A stretch of 64,000 nt of DNA from NCBI GenBank assembly GCA_022486625.1, contig JAKVKH010000001.1, positions 217,244-281,243 of the forward strand. The letters are read 5' to 3'. Below the pieces are notes generated by a model. The model saw nothing but the letters and a program-made list of their open reading frames with translations. It had not been told where the DNA came from and did no database searches. Source of the stretch: Butyrivibrio sp. Its GTDB lineage: Bacteria; Bacillota; Clostridia; Lachnospirales; Lachnospiraceae. Positions 29,843 to 41,995 of the stretch are shown in pieces; position 1 is the stretch's first letter; the number at the start of each line of letters is the position of its first letter. The translations under genes were made by a program, and so were the position numbers.

Positions 29843-30865
29843 ATGATGAAGGAAAAACTCGATCAGCTCAGAGAAGAAGCCCTGAAGCAGATCAAAGAGA
29901 CAGACAGTGCAGACAGACTCAACGAGATCAGAGTCGCTTTCCTTGGAAAAAAAGGTGAACTGACCGGTATCTTAAAGAGCATGAAAGATGTTGCGCCGGA
30001 AGACAGACCGAAGGTCGGTCAGATGGTGAACGATACCAGAGCAGAGATTGAAAAAGTTCTGGAAGAGTCAAAGACGAGAATGGAAAGCGCCATCCGTGAA
30101 GCCAAGATGAAAGCAGAAGTGATTGATGTAACACTTCCGGCAAAGAAAAACAAAGTTGGACACAGACATCCCAATACGATTGCACTGGAAGAAGTGGAGC
30201 GTATTTTCGTAGGCATGGGCTATGAAGTTGTGGAAGGCCCTGAAGTTGAAAAAGATTATTATAATTTTGAAGCACTGAATATTCCTGCAGATCACCCGGC
30301 AAAGGATGAACAGGATACCTTCTATATCAATGCAGATCTCCTGCTCAGAACACAGACCTCTTCCACACAGGTGCATGAAATGGAGAAGGGCAGAATCCCG
30401 ATTAAGATGATTGCTCCCGGAAGAGTATTCAGAGCAGATGAAGTAGATGCAACACATTCTCCTTCTTTCCATCAGGTAGAAGGTCTGGTTGTGGATAAAG
30501 ACATTACGTTTGCAGATCTGAAGGGAACTCTGGCCGAATTTTCAAAGCAGATTTTCGGACCGGATACGAAAGTAAAATTCAGACCGCATCACTTCCCGTT
30601 CACAGAACCCAGCGCAGAGATGGACGTCAGCTGCTTCAAATGCGGAGGCAAGGGCTGCAGATTCTGTAAGGGTGAAGGCTGGATCGAAATCCTCGGCTGC
30701 GGAATGGTACACCCGCATGTACTTGAAATGAGCGGCATTGATCCGAAGGAATACACAGGCTTTGCATTTGGTGTAGGCCTTGAAAGAATCGCTCTTCTGA
30801 AGTATGAAATCGATGACATGCGTTTACTGTACGAGAACGACATCCGTTTTCTCAAACAGTTCTGA
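29843..30865 (+). CDS. pheS: Phenylalanyl-tRNA synthetase alpha subunit
   Basis: HPNTIALEEVERIFVGMGYEVVEGPEVE, FRADEVDATHSPSFHQVEG; RBS aaggag. Confidence 0.96.
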   Translation: MMKEKLDQLREEALKQIKETDSADRLNEIRVAFLGKKGELTGILKSMKDVAPEDRPKVGQMVNDTRAEIEKVLEESKTRMESAIREAKMKAEVIDVTLPAKKNKVGHRHPNTIALEEVERIFVGMGYEVVEGPEVEKDYYNFEALNIPADHPAKDEQDTFYINADLLLRTQTSSTQVHEMEKGRIPIKMIAPGRVFRADEVDATHSPSFHQVEGLVVDKDITFADLKGTLAEFSKQIFGPDTKVKFRPHHFPFTEPSAEMDVSCFKCGGKGCRFCKGEGWIEILGCGMVHPHVLEMSGIDPKEYTGFAFGVGLERIALLKYEIDDMRLLYENDIRFLKQF

Positions 30866-30932
30866 TTCTCACTTCGTGAGGATCTGCGGGCCAGTACAAT
30901 ACCAACAAACTTATTTTGGAGGATAAAAACCA

Positions 30933-33347
30933 ATGAATGCATCCTTATCATGGATAAAAGCATATGTACCTGATCTTGAAACAACCGATCAGGAATTCTT
31001 TGATGCAATGACTCTTTCAGGCACCAAAGGAGAAAGTTATACAAGACTTGACAAAAACCTTGAGAAAATCGTCGTAGGACAGCTTAAGAGCATTGAACCT
31101 CATCCGGATGCCGACAAGCTCGTCATCTGTCAGGTGGATATCGGCACAGAGATAATTCAGATTGTGACCGGCGCAAGTAACATGAAAGTCGGCGACAGGG
31201 TTCCGGTTGTACTTGACGGCGGACGTGTTGCAGGCGGCCATGACGGCAGTGCCAATCCGGAAGACGGAATAAAGATCACAGCAGGAAAACTCAGAGGCGT
31301 TCTCAGTAATGGCATGATGTGCTCGATTGAAGAACTGGGTTCCAGCAGAGAATTTTATCCGGAAGCACCTGAAAACGGACTGTATATTTTCCCTGAAGAT
31401 ACACAGCTCGGAGCGGATGCAGCAGAAGTACTGGGCCTTCGTGATACCGTATTTGAATACGAAATTACGTCTAACCGTGTAGACTGCTACAGCATTCTGG
31501 GAATTGCAAGAGAAGCGGCAGCAACCTATAATCTTCCGTTTCATATGCCGCAGGTCAGTGTAGAAGAGACTTCAGAGAAGACCTCTGATTATATCTCTGT
31601 GGAAGTAAGGGATACAGATCTCTGCACCAGATACTGCGCAAGAGTCGTTACAGACATTCATATTGCACCTTCACCGAAATGGATGCAGAGAAGACTTGCA
31701 TCCTGCGGAATCCGTCCGATCAATAATCTTGTGGATATTACCAACTATATCATGCTGGAGTACGGACAGCCGATGCATGCATACAATCTGGACACCGTTG
31801 CAGGACATCATATTGTCGTAAAGAGAGCAGCAGATGGTGAGACCTTTACCACACTGGACGGCCAGGAGAGAAAACTGGATTCAGAAGTATTGATGATCTG
31901 TGATGCTGACAAGGAGATCGGAATTGCAGGAATCATGGGCGGCGAGAATTCCATGATTACAGATGATGTGAAAACTGTTCTGTTTGAAGCGGCGACCTTC
32001 AATGGACCGAATATCAGAAAGAGTGCCAAGAGAATCGGACTTCGTACGGATGCTTCAGGCTTTTTTGAAAAAGGTCTTGACCCGGTGAATGCGGAAGATG
32101 CGATTAATCGTGCCTGCCAGCTCATTTCAGAGCTTGGCTGCGGCAAGGTGACTTCCGGCATTGTAGAAGCCGGCGCTCCCGTTGCACCGCAAAAAAAGAT
32201 TACACTGGAACCTGACCGTATCAATGCGCTTCTGGGAACAGATATCAGCAGAGACGAAATGGTTGCGATTCTGAAGAGAGAGCAGATTACAGTAGACGGA
32301 GATCAGATTATTGTTCCGAGCTTCCGTCAGGATTTAAATCAGATGTGCGATATTGCAGAAGAAGTTGCCAGATTCTTCGGATATGACAAGATTCCGACCA
32401 CACTGCCAAAGAGCAGTGCCACAACCGGTAAGCTGACCTTCAAGATGCGCGTGGAAGCGAAGGCAAGAGAAGTTGCACAGTTCTGTGGATTTTCACAGGC
32501 ATACACCTATTCTTTTGAGAGCCCGAAGGTATTTGATAAGCTGCTGCTGCCGGAGGATGCGAAGGAAAGAAAGTGTATTCGCATTTCCAATCCGCTCGGC
32601 GAAGATTTTTCTGTGATGCGTACCATTTCCTTAAACGGAATGCTGACATCACTGTCGACAAACTATAACAGAAGAAATAAGGATGTCCGTCTGTACGAGA
32701 TGGGAAATATATATGTTGCAAAGAAACTTCCGCTGACCGAGCTTCCGGATGAAAGAATGCAGCTGACGCTTGGATTTTACGGAGAAGGCGATTTTTACAG
32801 CATGAAGGGTGTGATTGAAGAGTTCCTTGACAGCATTGGCATGCTGGATAAGGTGGAATATGACCCGAAGGCAGGAAAGCCGTTCCTGCATCCCGGCAGA
32901 CAGGCAAAGGTCGTGTATGACGGAGAAGAAATCGGTTATCTTGGAGAAGTTCATCCGCAGGTATGCGATAATTATGACATGGATACCCATGTGTATATTG
33001 CGGTAATTGATCTGCCTGCGGTTCTGCCGCATGCTTCCTTTGATCGTATCTATACCGGAATTGCTAAGTTCCCGGCAGTGACCCGTGATATCAGTATGGT
33101 TGTTCCTTCTGATATTCTTGCCGGTGATATTGAACACATGATCCGCCAGAGAGGCGGAAAGATTCTGGAATCTCTTGAACTGTTCGATATTTATGAAGGC
33201 GCACAGATCAAGGCGGGATTTAAGTCCATGGCATATTCCTTAAGCTTCAGAGATAAGGAAAAGACACTTTCAGATGATGAAGTCAGTGCAGCAATGAAGA
33301 AGATTCTGAACGGCCTCGAAAGTATGAAGATCGAACTGCGAAGCTGA
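30933..33347 (+). CDS. pheT: Phenylalanyl-tRNA synthetase beta subunit
   Basis: MNASLSWIKAYVPDL, EMAP-like VGQLKSIEPHPDADKLVICQVD, FDX-ACB-like C terminus. Confidence 0.96.
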   Translation: MNASLSWIKAYVPDLETTDQEFFDAMTLSGTKGESYTRLDKNLEKIVVGQLKSIEPHPDADKLVICQVDIGTEIIQIVTGASNMKVGDRVPVVLDGGRVAGGHDGSANPEDGIKITAGKLRGVLSNGMMCSIEELGSSREFYPEAPENGLYIFPEDTQLGADAAEVLGLRDTVFEYEITSNRVDCYSILGIAREAAATYNLPFHMPQVSVEETSEKTSDYISVEVRDTDLCTRYCARVVTDIHIAPSPKWMQRRLASCGIRPINNLVDITNYIMLEYGQPMHAYNLDTVAGHHIVVKRAADGETFTTLDGQERKLDSEVLMICDADKEIGIAGIMGGENSMITDDVKTVLFEAATFNGPNIRKSAKRIGLRTDASGFFEKGLDPVNAEDAINRACQLISELGCGKVTSGIVEAGAPVAPQKKITLEPDRINALLGTDISRDEMVAILKREQITVDGDQIIVPSFRQDLNQMCDIAEEVARFFGYDKIPTTLPKSSATTGKLTFKMRVEAKAREVAQFCGFSQAYTYSFESPKVFDKLLLPEDAKERKCIRISNPLGEDFSVMRTISLNGMLTSLSTNYNRRNKDVRLYEMGNIYVAKKLPLTELPDERMQLTLGFYGEGDFYSMKGVIEEFLDSIGMLDKVEYDPKAGKPFLHPGRQAKVVYDGEEIGYLGEVHPQVCDNYDMDTHVYIAVIDLPAVLPHASFDRIYTGIAKFPAVTRDISMVVPSDILAGDIEHMIRQRGGKILESLELFDIYEGAQIKAGFKSMAYSLSFRDKEKTLSDDEVSAAMKKILNGLESMKIELRS

Positions 33348-33373
33348 TGCTCTGATCAGTTACAGAAATTTGA

Positions 33374-33418
33374 GAAAACGCGTATTTCAGACAGAAGAAG
33401 TACGCGTTTTCTTTTTTT
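33374..33418 (+). terminator. pheST terminator
   Basis: GAAAACGCGTA ... TACGCGTTTTC + T run. Confidence 0.85.
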
Positions 33419-33541
33419 GAAATAAAATCGATTGTTTGCCTTTATATCGTATTGTATAATGAATATATTGAGAAAAATGCAGACTGAATATCATTGTCAG
33501 AAAGTTCAGCTCGAATATTATTCTGAAAGGTGGTACATGTG

Positions 33542-35005
33542 ATGTTTGGGAAAAAAGGATCTTATTGCAAGGAAATGAACTGTATTGCGCAGTATGCGGA
33601 GGATTACAGTCAGGGCAGGCCTGCAGAATGTCCAAAGACGGATTATCAGGTACATCAGAGAATGATTTCTCAGTTGAATCGTCTGTTTGAAAATGAGAAA
33701 AAGATGGCGGAATCTGCCAAGGAGATCCTCAATATTGCCAGTTCAATCAGTTCTTTTGATGTGGGAATGTCGCATATTTCCGGAAGTCTGATGGAGTTTT
33801 CCAGACAGCTTCAGGATCTGAGCGTATCCAATCTGGCAATTGTGGAAGAAACCAACGCAACCATGGCCAATATTGAAGGTGCAGTAGATCAGACGGCAAA
33901 CGCACTTGATGATGTTACAAAGGAATCTAACAGCATTTCTGAGAAAAACATTGAAAGTCATCAACTTCTTCAGGATGTGCAGGGACTCAGAGATAATCTG
34001 CTGCAGGATACCGGCAACATGAGTGATAAGATGGAACAGCTGATCGAGCTGATCGGAGAAATCGGCAAGATTATTGACAGCGTGGCCGGAATTGCAAGTC
34101 AGACCAATCTGCTGGCACTGAATGCTTCCATTGAAGCGGCCAGAGCAGGAGAACAGGGTAAAGGTTTTGCTGTCGTTGCCACAGAAGTAAGAGATCTTGC
34201 AGATGATACGAGAAAAAATCTGGATGGTATGCGCGGCTTTATGAATAATATCAACGCGGCTGCTGCGGAAGGCAAGGACAGCATTACACGTGCCAGAGAG
34301 TCGACAGACCAGATCGGATCTAAAATCGATGCGGTTACAACGACTGTGAATGATAATATTGATATGCTGCAGACGGTTCTGTCAAGAGTCGGGGATGTGA
34401 ACAGTTCTATGCAGCAGATCCGTGAAAATACAAAGGAAATCGGAAAAGCGATGGAGGCATCCGGAAAGGATGCGCAGACGCTCAGTGAAATGACGACAAG
34501 GCTTGCAGGCGGCGCAGAAGATACCGTAAACTTTGCAAAGAGTGTATCTCAGATTGATGATCACCTTTCTGAAGTTGTGACTTCTATGTTTGCCGGAATG
34601 AAGAACTCCAAGAATGCCGTAACCAATCAGGACATTATCGATGCTCTTAAGAAAGCAGATACGGCACATGTTGCCTGGGTCGGTAATCTGAAGAAGATGG
34701 TGGATGAGATGCAGGTGCAGGCGATTCAGACTGATTCTCACAAGTGTGCATTCGGACATTTCTATCATGCACTGCAGCTTGAAAATCCGGAGATTTCTGA
34801 AGACTGGAAGAAGATTGATACCTTTCATCATCAGGTACACGGCTATGGCACGAAGGTAATTGAAAAGATCAACGCACAGGATCATGACGGCGCAGAGCAG
34901 TTGTACCGGGAGGCAGAAGCTACGTCAGTACAGCTCAGAAATCTTCTGGCAGATGTGATCAGGAAGATTGAAGCAATGAGTGCACAGCATAAGAATGTAT
35001 TCTGA
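33542..35005 (+). CDS. Soluble methyl-accepting chemotaxis protein with C-terminal CZB domain
   Basis: [37 protein letters not shown] signaling tip; C-terminal H..W...CAFGHFYH...HHQVH; no TM segment visible. Confidence 0.88.
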   Translation: MFGKKGSYCKEMNCIAQYAEDYSQGRPAECPKTDYQVHQRMISQLNRLFENEKKMAESAKEILNIASSISSFDVGMSHISGSLMEFSRQLQDLSVSNLAIVEETNATMANIEGAVDQTANALDDVTKESNSISEKNIESHQLLQDVQGLRDNLLQDTGNMSDKMEQLIELIGEIGKIIDSVAGIASQTNLLALNASIEAARAGEQGKGFAVVATEVRDLADDTRKNLDGMRGFMNNINAAAAEGKDSITRARESTDQIGSKIDAVTTTVNDNIDMLQTVLSRVGDVNSSMQQIRENTKEIGKAMEASGKDAQTLSEMTTRLAGGAEDTVNFAKSVSQIDDHLSEVVTSMFAGMKNSKNAVTNQDIIDALKKADTAHVAWVGNLKKMVDEMQVQAIQTDSHKCAFGHFYHALQLENPEISEDWKKIDTFHHQVHGYGTKVIEKINAQDHDGAEQLYREAEATSVQLRNLLADVIRKIEAMSAQHKNVF

Positions 35006-35123
35006 AGAGTAATTAACCGATGCCCGATATAATTGCCTAATGGGGACAGGAATGGTATAATAGCTGATTGAGCCGCGGTCGCGGTTCAATCAGTTTATTT
35101 TTTGAAAAAATGAGAGGACGAAT

Positions 35124-36620
35124 ATGAACAGAAAAAATACATGGACAGGTTATTCACAGAAGCAGATGAAGGAAGCAGACAGATTTGCGGAAGATTACAA
35201 GGCATTTCTTGACAGTGCGAAGACAGAACGTGAAGCAATTGACAGTATCGTAAATGAAATTGAAAAAAGCGGTTATGTGGAGCTCAGCAGTCTTATAAAC
35301 GGAAAAAAGAAACTGCAGAAGGGCGATAAGGTATACAGCGTATGGATGAATAAATCCGTAGTCATGTTCCGGATCGGTTCTGAACCGATGGAAAACGGCA
35401 TGAATATTCTGGGTGCGCACATTGATTCTCCAAGGCTCGATGTGAAACAGAATCCGTTATATGAAGATGGCGGTTTTGCATATCTTGATACGCATTATTA
35501 CGGCGGAATCAAGAAGTATCAGTATGTGGCACTTCCGCTTGCACTGCATGGCGTAGTGGTCAGAAAAGACGGAACTACAGTACAGCTGAACGTCGGTGAG
35601 GATGAGGATGACCCGGTATTTTTCGTATCAGATCTTCTGATTCATCTGGCACAGGAGCAGATGGGAAAGAAAGCTTCTGAGGTAATCGAAGGAGAAGCAC
35701 TTGATCTGATCATCGGCAACAAACCGCTGATCATTGACAACAGTGAAAAGGAAAAGGCAGAAAAGAAAAATGAAAAACTGACTGCCGGACAGCAGTATGC
35801 CATGGATGCAGAGAAGGCAGAAAGCGATGAGAAGAAAAAGGTCAGCGGCGCAGTAAAACGCGGCATTATGGCAATTCTGAAGGATAACTACGGTTTTGAG
35901 GAAGATGACTTCATTTCTGCGGAACTTGAAATTGTACCGGCAGGAAAGGCACGAGATGCCGGCTTTGACCGTTCCATGGTATTTGCATACGGACAGGATG
36001 ACAGAGTCTGCGCATATCCTTCCATGAGAGCAATTCTTGCAGCAGAGAACCTGCGGCGTACAGCCTGCTGTATTCTTGTGGATAAGGAAGAAATCGGCAG
36101 TGTCGGTGCAACCGGCATGCAGTCACATTTCTTTGAAAATGCAGTAGCCGAGGTCATGAATCTCATGGGAGATTATAATGACATAAAGCTCAGAAGATGT
36201 CTTGCCAATTCCAGCATGCTTTCTTCCGACGTCAGCAGCGCCTACGATCCGAATTATGCATCAGCATTTGAGCGTAAGAACGTTGCTTTCCTTGGCGGCG
36301 GTATGGTATTTAACAAATTTACGGGGTCAAGAGGAAAATACAGCTCCAATGATGCCAACGCAGAATATATCGCACATATCCGCAATATATTTGATCAGGA
36401 AAAGATCAATTTCCAGACGGCAGAACTTGGAAAGGTAGATGTCGGAGGCGGCGGAACAATTGCCTATATTCTGGCGCTTTACGGAATGAATGTCATTGAC
36501 AGCGGAGTTCCGGTACTGAACATGCATGCACCGTGGGAAGCAACCTCCAAGGCAGATATTTATGAGGTACTTCGCGGATATATTGCATTCCTTGAGAATG
36601 CAGCTTTCAGAAATGAGTGA
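35124..36620 (+). CDS. M18-family aminopeptidase
   Basis: [48 protein letters not shown]. Confidence 0.92.
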   Translation: MNRKNTWTGYSQKQMKEADRFAEDYKAFLDSAKTEREAIDSIVNEIEKSGYVELSSLINGKKKLQKGDKVYSVWMNKSVVMFRIGSEPMENGMNILGAHIDSPRLDVKQNPLYEDGGFAYLDTHYYGGIKKYQYVALPLALHGVVVRKDGTTVQLNVGEDEDDPVFFVSDLLIHLAQEQMGKKASEVIEGEALDLIIGNKPLIIDNSEKEKAEKKNEKLTAGQQYAMDAEKAESDEKKKVSGAVKRGIMAILKDNYGFEEDDFISAELEIVPAGKARDAGFDRSMVFAYGQDDRVCAYPSMRAILAAENLRRTACCILVDKEEIGSVGATGMQSHFFENAVAEVMNLMGDYNDIKLRRCLANSSMLSSDVSSAYDPNYASAFERKNVAFLGGGMVFNKFTGSRGKYSSNDANAEYIAHIRNIFDQEKINFQTAELGKVDVGGGGTIAYILALYGMNVIDSGVPVLNMHAPWEATSKADIYEVLRGYIAFLENAAFRNE

Positions 36621-36626
36621 AAAGAA

Positions 36627-37752
36627 AATGACAGAAGAAAACAGAAATATGAAATCTGAAAATGATTCAGTACAGAAGCAGGAGGATCCGATGCTGGGGC
36701 TTCGGACTTCTGATTACTATTTTGATCTTCCGCAGGAGCTGATTGCACAGGATCCGCTGGAAGATCGTGCAGCATCGAGACTTCTGGTACTGGATAAGAA
36801 TACAGGGGCGCTCCAGCACCATATTTTCAGAGATATTATTGATTATCTTGATCCGGGTGACTGCCTGGTGCTGAATAATACCAAAGTAATTCCGGCGAGA
36901 CTTCTCGGCACCAAAAAGGATACCGGCGCAGCAGTGGAAATTCTGCTTCTCAAGAGAAGAGAAAACGACGTATGGGAGACACTGGTAAGACCGGGAAAGA
37001 AACTTCGTCCGGGAGCAGAAGTTACATTCGGGGACGGATCTCTTACGGCAAAAATTCTGGATGTGATTGAAGACGGAAACCGTCTGGTACAGTTCAGCTA
37101 TGAAGGCATTTTTGAAGAAGTGCTGGACAGACTCGGAGAAATGCCGCTTCCACCGTATATTACGCATAAGCTTCAGGATAAGAACATGTATCAGACCGTT
37201 TATGCCAAATATGAAGGCAGCGCAGCAGCTCCGACAGCGGGACTTCATTTTACACAGGAACTTCTGAAGAGAATAGAAGAAAAGGGAATTGATCTTGCCT
37301 ATGTGACGCTTCATGTCGGACTTGGAACATTTCGGCCGGTGAAAGTTGATAATGTGAAAGAACATCATATGCATACCGAATGGTATCAGGTCACGCAGGA
37401 AGCTGCAGATAAGATTAATAAGGCGAAAGAAACAGGCCACCGTGTCATCTGTGTCGGAACGACGAGCTGTCGTACCATCGAAAGTGCGGCAGATGAGAAT
37501 GGACGACTTCACGAATGTGCGGATAATACGTCCATCTTTATTTATCCGGGATACCGTTTTAAAGTGCTTGACTGCCTGATTACCAATTTCCATCTTCCGG
37601 AATCCACGCTGGTCATGCTCGTATCTGCACTGGCAGGCAGAGATCATATTCTGAGTGCCTATCAGGTAGCTATTCAGGAAAAATACAGGTTCTTCAGTTT
37701 TGGCGATGCCATGTTCATTACGGATCGGATGCCTTTACAAAAAAACGTCTAG
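36627..37752 (+). CDS. queA: tRNA preQ1(34) S-adenosylmethionine ribosyltransferase-isomerase
   Basis: [42 protein letters not shown]; exact start uncertain. Confidence 0.93.
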
Positions 37753-37794
37753 GCGCTATAGTTAAATCAGTATTATACAGATTGTCAGCCATGT

Positions 37795-38160
37795 GTGGCA
37801 AAGGGGAAAACTATGGAAGAGAGAAGAAGAAGCAAAAGACTTGGACTGTCTGGAGAGCTGGAAATCAAGGCATTGGATCAGGGTGCTGTTCCGGAAACTG
37901 TTTCCATCAGGATTGTGAACTGTTCAGGAACCGGACTTGGCTTTGTATGTAAGAGTCAGCTGACACTTGGAAATAACTATGAGGCACATCTGACGATCTG
38001 GACACATGAGGTTCTGCATGTATTTCTGCAGGTTGTCAGAGGCGAACAGCTTAAAGACGGATATAATTATGGCTGTATTTTTATCGGTATGCCGGATGCT
38101 GACAGACAGCGGATTGCTGTATATGAAACCGTAGAAGAACTCGTTCCGCACGTGGAATAA
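37795..38160 (+). CDS. PilZ-domain protein
   Basis: [17 protein letters not shown]...[12 protein letters not shown]. Confidence 0.75.
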   Translation: MAKGKTMEERRRSKRLGLSGELEIKALDQGAVPETVSIRIVNCSGTGLGFVCKSQLTLGNNYEAHLTIWTHEVLHVFLQVVRGEQLKDGYNYGCIFIGMPDADRQRIAVYETVEELVPHVE

Positions 38161-38201
38161 AAAATGCAGCGCGAAAGCCTGCAGGAAAGAAGAAAAGCAC
38201 A

Positions 38202-39386
38202 TTGAAGATTGCAGTCGTAGGTACCGGTTATGTGGGACTTTCTGTTTCCATACTTCTGGCACAGCATAATGATGTTTATGCAGTAGATATTATTCCTGAA
38301 AAGGTAGAAATGATCAATCAGGGAAAGTCCCCGATTGTAGATAGGGAAATCCAGGAATACCTGGCAAAGGGAACCCTTCATCTCAAGGCTACTACAAACG
38401 CATCAGAGGCTTATTCCGGAGCTGATTTTGTAATTGTATCCACACCGACCAATTATGATGAGAAAAAGAATTATTTTGACACTTCGTCTGTGGAATCAGT
38501 CATCAGACAGGCAAGAGAAGAAAATAAGGATGCATATATTATCATCAAATCCACAATTCCTGTTGGATTTACAAAGCAGATGATGGAAGAGTATGATACA
38601 GATCATATTCTGTTTGCACCGGAGTTTCTGCGTGAAGGGCATGCTTTATATGACAACCTGTATCCGTCCAGAATTATTGTCGGTTACTGTAAGGACAGCA
38701 CAGATGCAGAAGCACATGCGCATATGTTTACGGATATGATGCATGAGGGTGCAATCAAGACTGATATTCCGACGCTTTATATGGCTACAACAGAGGCAGA
38801 ATCGGTAAAGCTTTTTGCCAATACCTATCTGGCACTGCGGGTATCTTTCTTCAACGAACTGGACACCTATGCGGAAGTCAGAGGACTTGATTCCAAACAG
38901 ATCATTGACGGTGTATGTCTGGATCCGAGAATCGGTACACATTATAATAATCCGTCATTTGGATATGGAGGCTATTGTCTTCCGAAGGATACCAAGCAGC
39001 TTCTTGCAAATTATGAGGATGTTCCGAACAATCTGATCTCTGCGATTGTGGCTGCAAATCGTACACGAAAGGATTTCATTGCGGATAGAATTATTGAGAG
39101 GAAACCGGGACTTGTCGGGGTATATCGTCTTACCATGAAAGCCAATTCCGATAACTTCAGACATTCCTCAATTCAGGGTATTATGAAGCGAATCAAGGCA
39201 AAAGGCATTGAGGTTGTGGTATATGAGCCGGCACTTAAGGAAGATGATTTCTTCCATTCAAAGGTGGTTCGGGATCTGAACGAGTTTAAGAGCAGATGTG
39301 ATCTGATCATTGCCAATCGTATGACAGATGAGATTGCAGATGTAAAGGATAAAGTCTATACAAGAGATCTGTTCAGAGCAGATTGA
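38202..39386 (+). CDS. UDP-glucose/GDP-mannose dehydrogenase family (Ugd-like)
   Basis: [43 protein letters not shown] catalytic Cys. Confidence 0.92.
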   Translation: MKIAVVGTGYVGLSVSILLAQHNDVYAVDIIPEKVEMINQGKSPIVDREIQEYLAKGTLHLKATTNASEAYSGADFVIVSTPTNYDEKKNYFDTSSVESVIRQAREENKDAYIIIKSTIPVGFTKQMMEEYDTDHILFAPEFLREGHALYDNLYPSRIIVGYCKDSTDAEAHAHMFTDMMHEGAIKTDIPTLYMATTEAESVKLFANTYLALRVSFFNELDTYAEVRGLDSKQIIDGVCLDPRIGTHYNNPSFGYGGYCLPKDTKQLLANYEDVPNNLISAIVAANRTRKDFIADRIIERKPGLVGVYRLTMKANSDNFRHSSIQGIMKRIKAKGIEVVVYEPALKEDDFFHSKVVRDLNEFKSRCDLIIANRMTDEIADVKDKVYTRDLFRAD

Positions 39387-39397
39387 TCAAACGATAC

Positions 39398-39452
39398 GAA
39401 AAAGGTACTTTATTACTGAGAAAAAGATGATCAGTAATGAAGTACCTTTTTA
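39398..39452. terminator. Bidirectional terminator between convergent genes
   Basis: aaaaaggtactt-tattactga ... tcagtaat-gaagtaccttttt. Confidence 0.85.
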
Positions 39453-39472
39453 TGTGGAACGTGTTTCAAAAC

Positions 39473-40807
39473 TCAGTTTAATTTTGTCAGATTCTGAAGA
39501 TCACGGAAAAAACCCGGATAGGAGATATCCACACATTTTTCGTCTTTAATTCTGGTAGATCCCTCAGCGACCATGGAAGCAACTGCAAAACTCATGGCAA
39601 TCCGGTGGTCAAGATGTGTATCAATTTCGGCGCCATGAAGCGGATTCCCGCCATGAATCACCATACCATCGTCTGTCGGTTCAATATCACAGCCCATTTT
39701 CCGGAGATTTTCGCAGATTGCGGTAATTCGATTGGATTCTTTTACCTTTAGCTCGGCGGCATCCCGGATGATGGTTTCACAGTCAGCAGTTGCAGCCAGA
39801 ACAGCGATTACCGGAAGTTCATCGATTAATGTCGGAATGGTCTTGCCGACAATTTCGAATTTGCCGTTTGCACCGCCATGCAGATGACTATATCTTACCA
39901 GAAGATCTGCGCGTGGTTCAAAGGAATTGTCCTCATTCAGTACAGTGATGTCTGCACCCATCTGTTTAAGTACACACAGGATGCCGGCTCTTGTTTTATT
40001 AATACCGACATTATGGATCAAAACTTCTGAATCGGGTACCATAAGTGCAGCAGCAATAAAGTATGCAGCAGAGGAAATATCTCCGGGAACATTGATGCGC
40101 AGTCCCTGCAGCGGTGTTCCGGGATGAAGAATGGCAGCAGCACCGCCGGAAACATCAATTGAATTATGAATATCTGCGCCATAGGCACGAAGCATGATTT
40201 CCGTATGGTTTCGGCTGAGTGCGGGTTCATAAACAACAGTATCGCCGGAGGCATACAGACCGGCCAGCAGGATACAGGATTTTACCTGTGCAGATGCAAC
40301 AGGATCATGGTATACGATACCATGCAGTTTCTGACCGTTAATATGAAGGGGACAGCAGTCGTTCTCCATGACGCTTGTGATATCACCACCCATCGCGGTC
40401 AGAGGCTTGATAATCCTTTTCATGGGACGGGTTTCAATTGAAGTGTCACCGGTCAGATCGCAGGAGAAAGGCTGAGCGGCAAGTACACCTGCAATCAGTC
40501 TGGTCGTAGTACCGCTGTTACCGGTATAGAGCGGAGCATTTGGAGCAGTCAGACCATGAAGACCCTTGCCATGGACGGTAATTGTAGGTACACCGTTCAC
40601 AGGGCGGTAGGAGTGATCAATCTGCACGCCCAGCTTCTGGAAACAGTCAATGGTTGCAAGGCAGTCAGCACCTTCAAGAAAGCCGGTAATTTCAGAACTG
40701 CCGTTTGCAAGAGCACTGAACATGATACTTCTGTGGGAAATGGATTTATCTCCGGGTACGGAAATCTCGCCGCGGAGAGGATGTGAAAGCCGGTTCAGAG
40801 TAAGCAT
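39473..40807 (-). CDS. aroA: 3-phosphoshikimate 1-carboxyvinyltransferase
   Basis: PGDKSISHRSIMFSALANG, YTGNSGTTTRLIAG, DHRIAMSFAVA. Confidence 0.96.
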   Translation of the reverse strand: MLTLNRLSHPLRGEISVPGDKSISHRSIMFSALANGSSEITGFLEGADCLATIDCFQKLGVQIDHSYRPVNGVPTITVHGKGLHGLTAPNAPLYTGNSGTTTRLIAGVLAAQPFSCDLTGDTSIETRPMKRIIKPLTAMGGDITSVMENDCCPLHINGQKLHGIVYHDPVASAQVKSCILLAGLYASGDTVVYEPALSRNHTEIMLRAYGADIHNSIDVSGGAAAILHPGTPLQGLRINVPGDISSAAYFIAAALMVPDSEVLIHNVGINKTRAGILCVLKQMGADITVLNEDNSFEPRADLLVRYSHLHGGANGKFEIVGKTIPTLIDELPVIAVLAATADCETIIRDAAELKVKESNRITAICENLRKMGCDIEPTDDGMVIHGGNPLHGAEIDTHLDHRIAMSFAVASMVAEGSTRIKDEKCVDISYPGFFRDLQNLTKLN

Positions 40808-40863
40808 AAAATCTTCATTCCTTTCTGAAGTGATTAAAAAATGGATGCTTTTGCAACCTCGTT

Positions 40864-40891
40864 AAAAATGGATGCCTTTGCATCCATTTTT
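40864..40891 (-). terminator. Hairpin between tyrA and aroA
   Basis: aaaaatggatgcctttgcatccattttt. Confidence 0.6.
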
Positions 40892-41981
40892 ATGATACCA
40901 CATAACCATGCATTTGCAGCAGATGTGTTGCAACGGAGATATCTTTTTCTTCATGAAATTCGATTCGCATGGTGCCACGTTCATATTCTCTGTTGTGGAC
41001 AATGCCTATATTCCTGATATTAATGGAATGTACGGCCAGAAGTGTTGCAACAGCCGCCAGCATACCGGGTTGATCGGCAATATCCACATGGATGGCATAT
41101 ACTTTTTTGATCGGACCGCTGGAAACGTCGATAAAGGATTCTCTGTAGTTTCTGGCAGAGTCAAAAAAGTCATAAAGTGCCTGGGCATCGTGAGAATCGA
41201 TGACATCCTTCATATGTGAAAGCGAAGTAATGTAGTCTGACAGCAGTGCAGAAATATTATCGGCGTTGGTCAGGCAGATCTGCTGCCACATGACAGGAGA
41301 AGAGGAGGAAATCCTGGTAATGTCTTTGAATCCCCCGGCGGCAATCATTTTCATCAGACCATCAGGGGAGTCACTTGCCCTGATCAGATTGACAAGTGAT
41401 GCGGAGATGACATGTGGGAGATGGCTGATGGCAGCAGTAATATAATCGTGCTGCTCATATGTCACAACGAGCGGAATTGCACCCATCAGCTGTACCAGAT
41501 GGTAATAGGACTGAAGCCGGGGCTCATCCGTTTCCGGCGTGCGGGTCAGAATATAATAGGCATTTTCCAGAAGAACAGCCTTGGAATTCTGATAGCCGAT
41601 GCGTTCGGTTCCTGCCATAGGGTGACCACCGATAAACTGACAGTCAAGCCCCAGTTCATGTATATGATGATGAATGTCGTTTTTTACACTGCCGATGTCC
41701 GTTAATGTTGTTTCAGGACGCAGAAACGGACGAAGCAGAAGAAGATTTTCATCATTGATTTCTACAGGAGCACACAGAAAGATATAATCGCACGCAGAAA
41801 AAGAAGCATCGATATGCGGGACGATAGTATCTGCGATGCCTTCTTCTTTTGCCATACGAAGTGATGCTTCATTCGGATCGCAGGCGAGTACCCGGATGGA
41901 TGGATCTGCAGCCTTTAATGCACGGGCAATTGAGCCGCCGATCAGACCAAGACCGATAAAACCACAGACTGTTGAGGACAT
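40890..41981 (-). CDS. tyrA: Prephenate dehydrogenase with C-terminal ACT domain
   Basis: GFIGLGLIGGSIARALK; HPMAGTERIGYQNS; ACT-like DQPGMLAAVATLLAVHSINIRNIG. Confidence 0.93.
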   Translation of the reverse strand: MSSTVCGFIGLGLIGGSIARALKAADPSIRVLACDPNEASLRMAKEEGIADTIVPHIDASFSACDYIFLCAPVEINDENLLLLRPFLRPETTLTDIGSVKNDIHHHIHELGLDCQFIGGHPMAGTERIGYQNSKAVLLENAYYILTRTPETDEPRLQSYYHLVQLMGAIPLVVTYEQHDYITAAISHLPHVISASLVNLIRASDSPDGLMKMIAAGGFKDITRISSSSPVMWQQICLTNADNISALLSDYITSLSHMKDVIDSHDAQALYDFFDSARNYRESFIDVSSGPIKKVYAIHVDIADQPGMLAAVATLLAVHSINIRNIGIVHNREYERGTMRIEFHEEKDISVATHLLQMHGYVVS

Positions 41982-41995
41982 GTCGGATCTCCTTT

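Noticed and set aside
36667-37647. 326-aa minus-strand ORF
   Set aside because: Antisense to queA; no domain and no RBS evidence.
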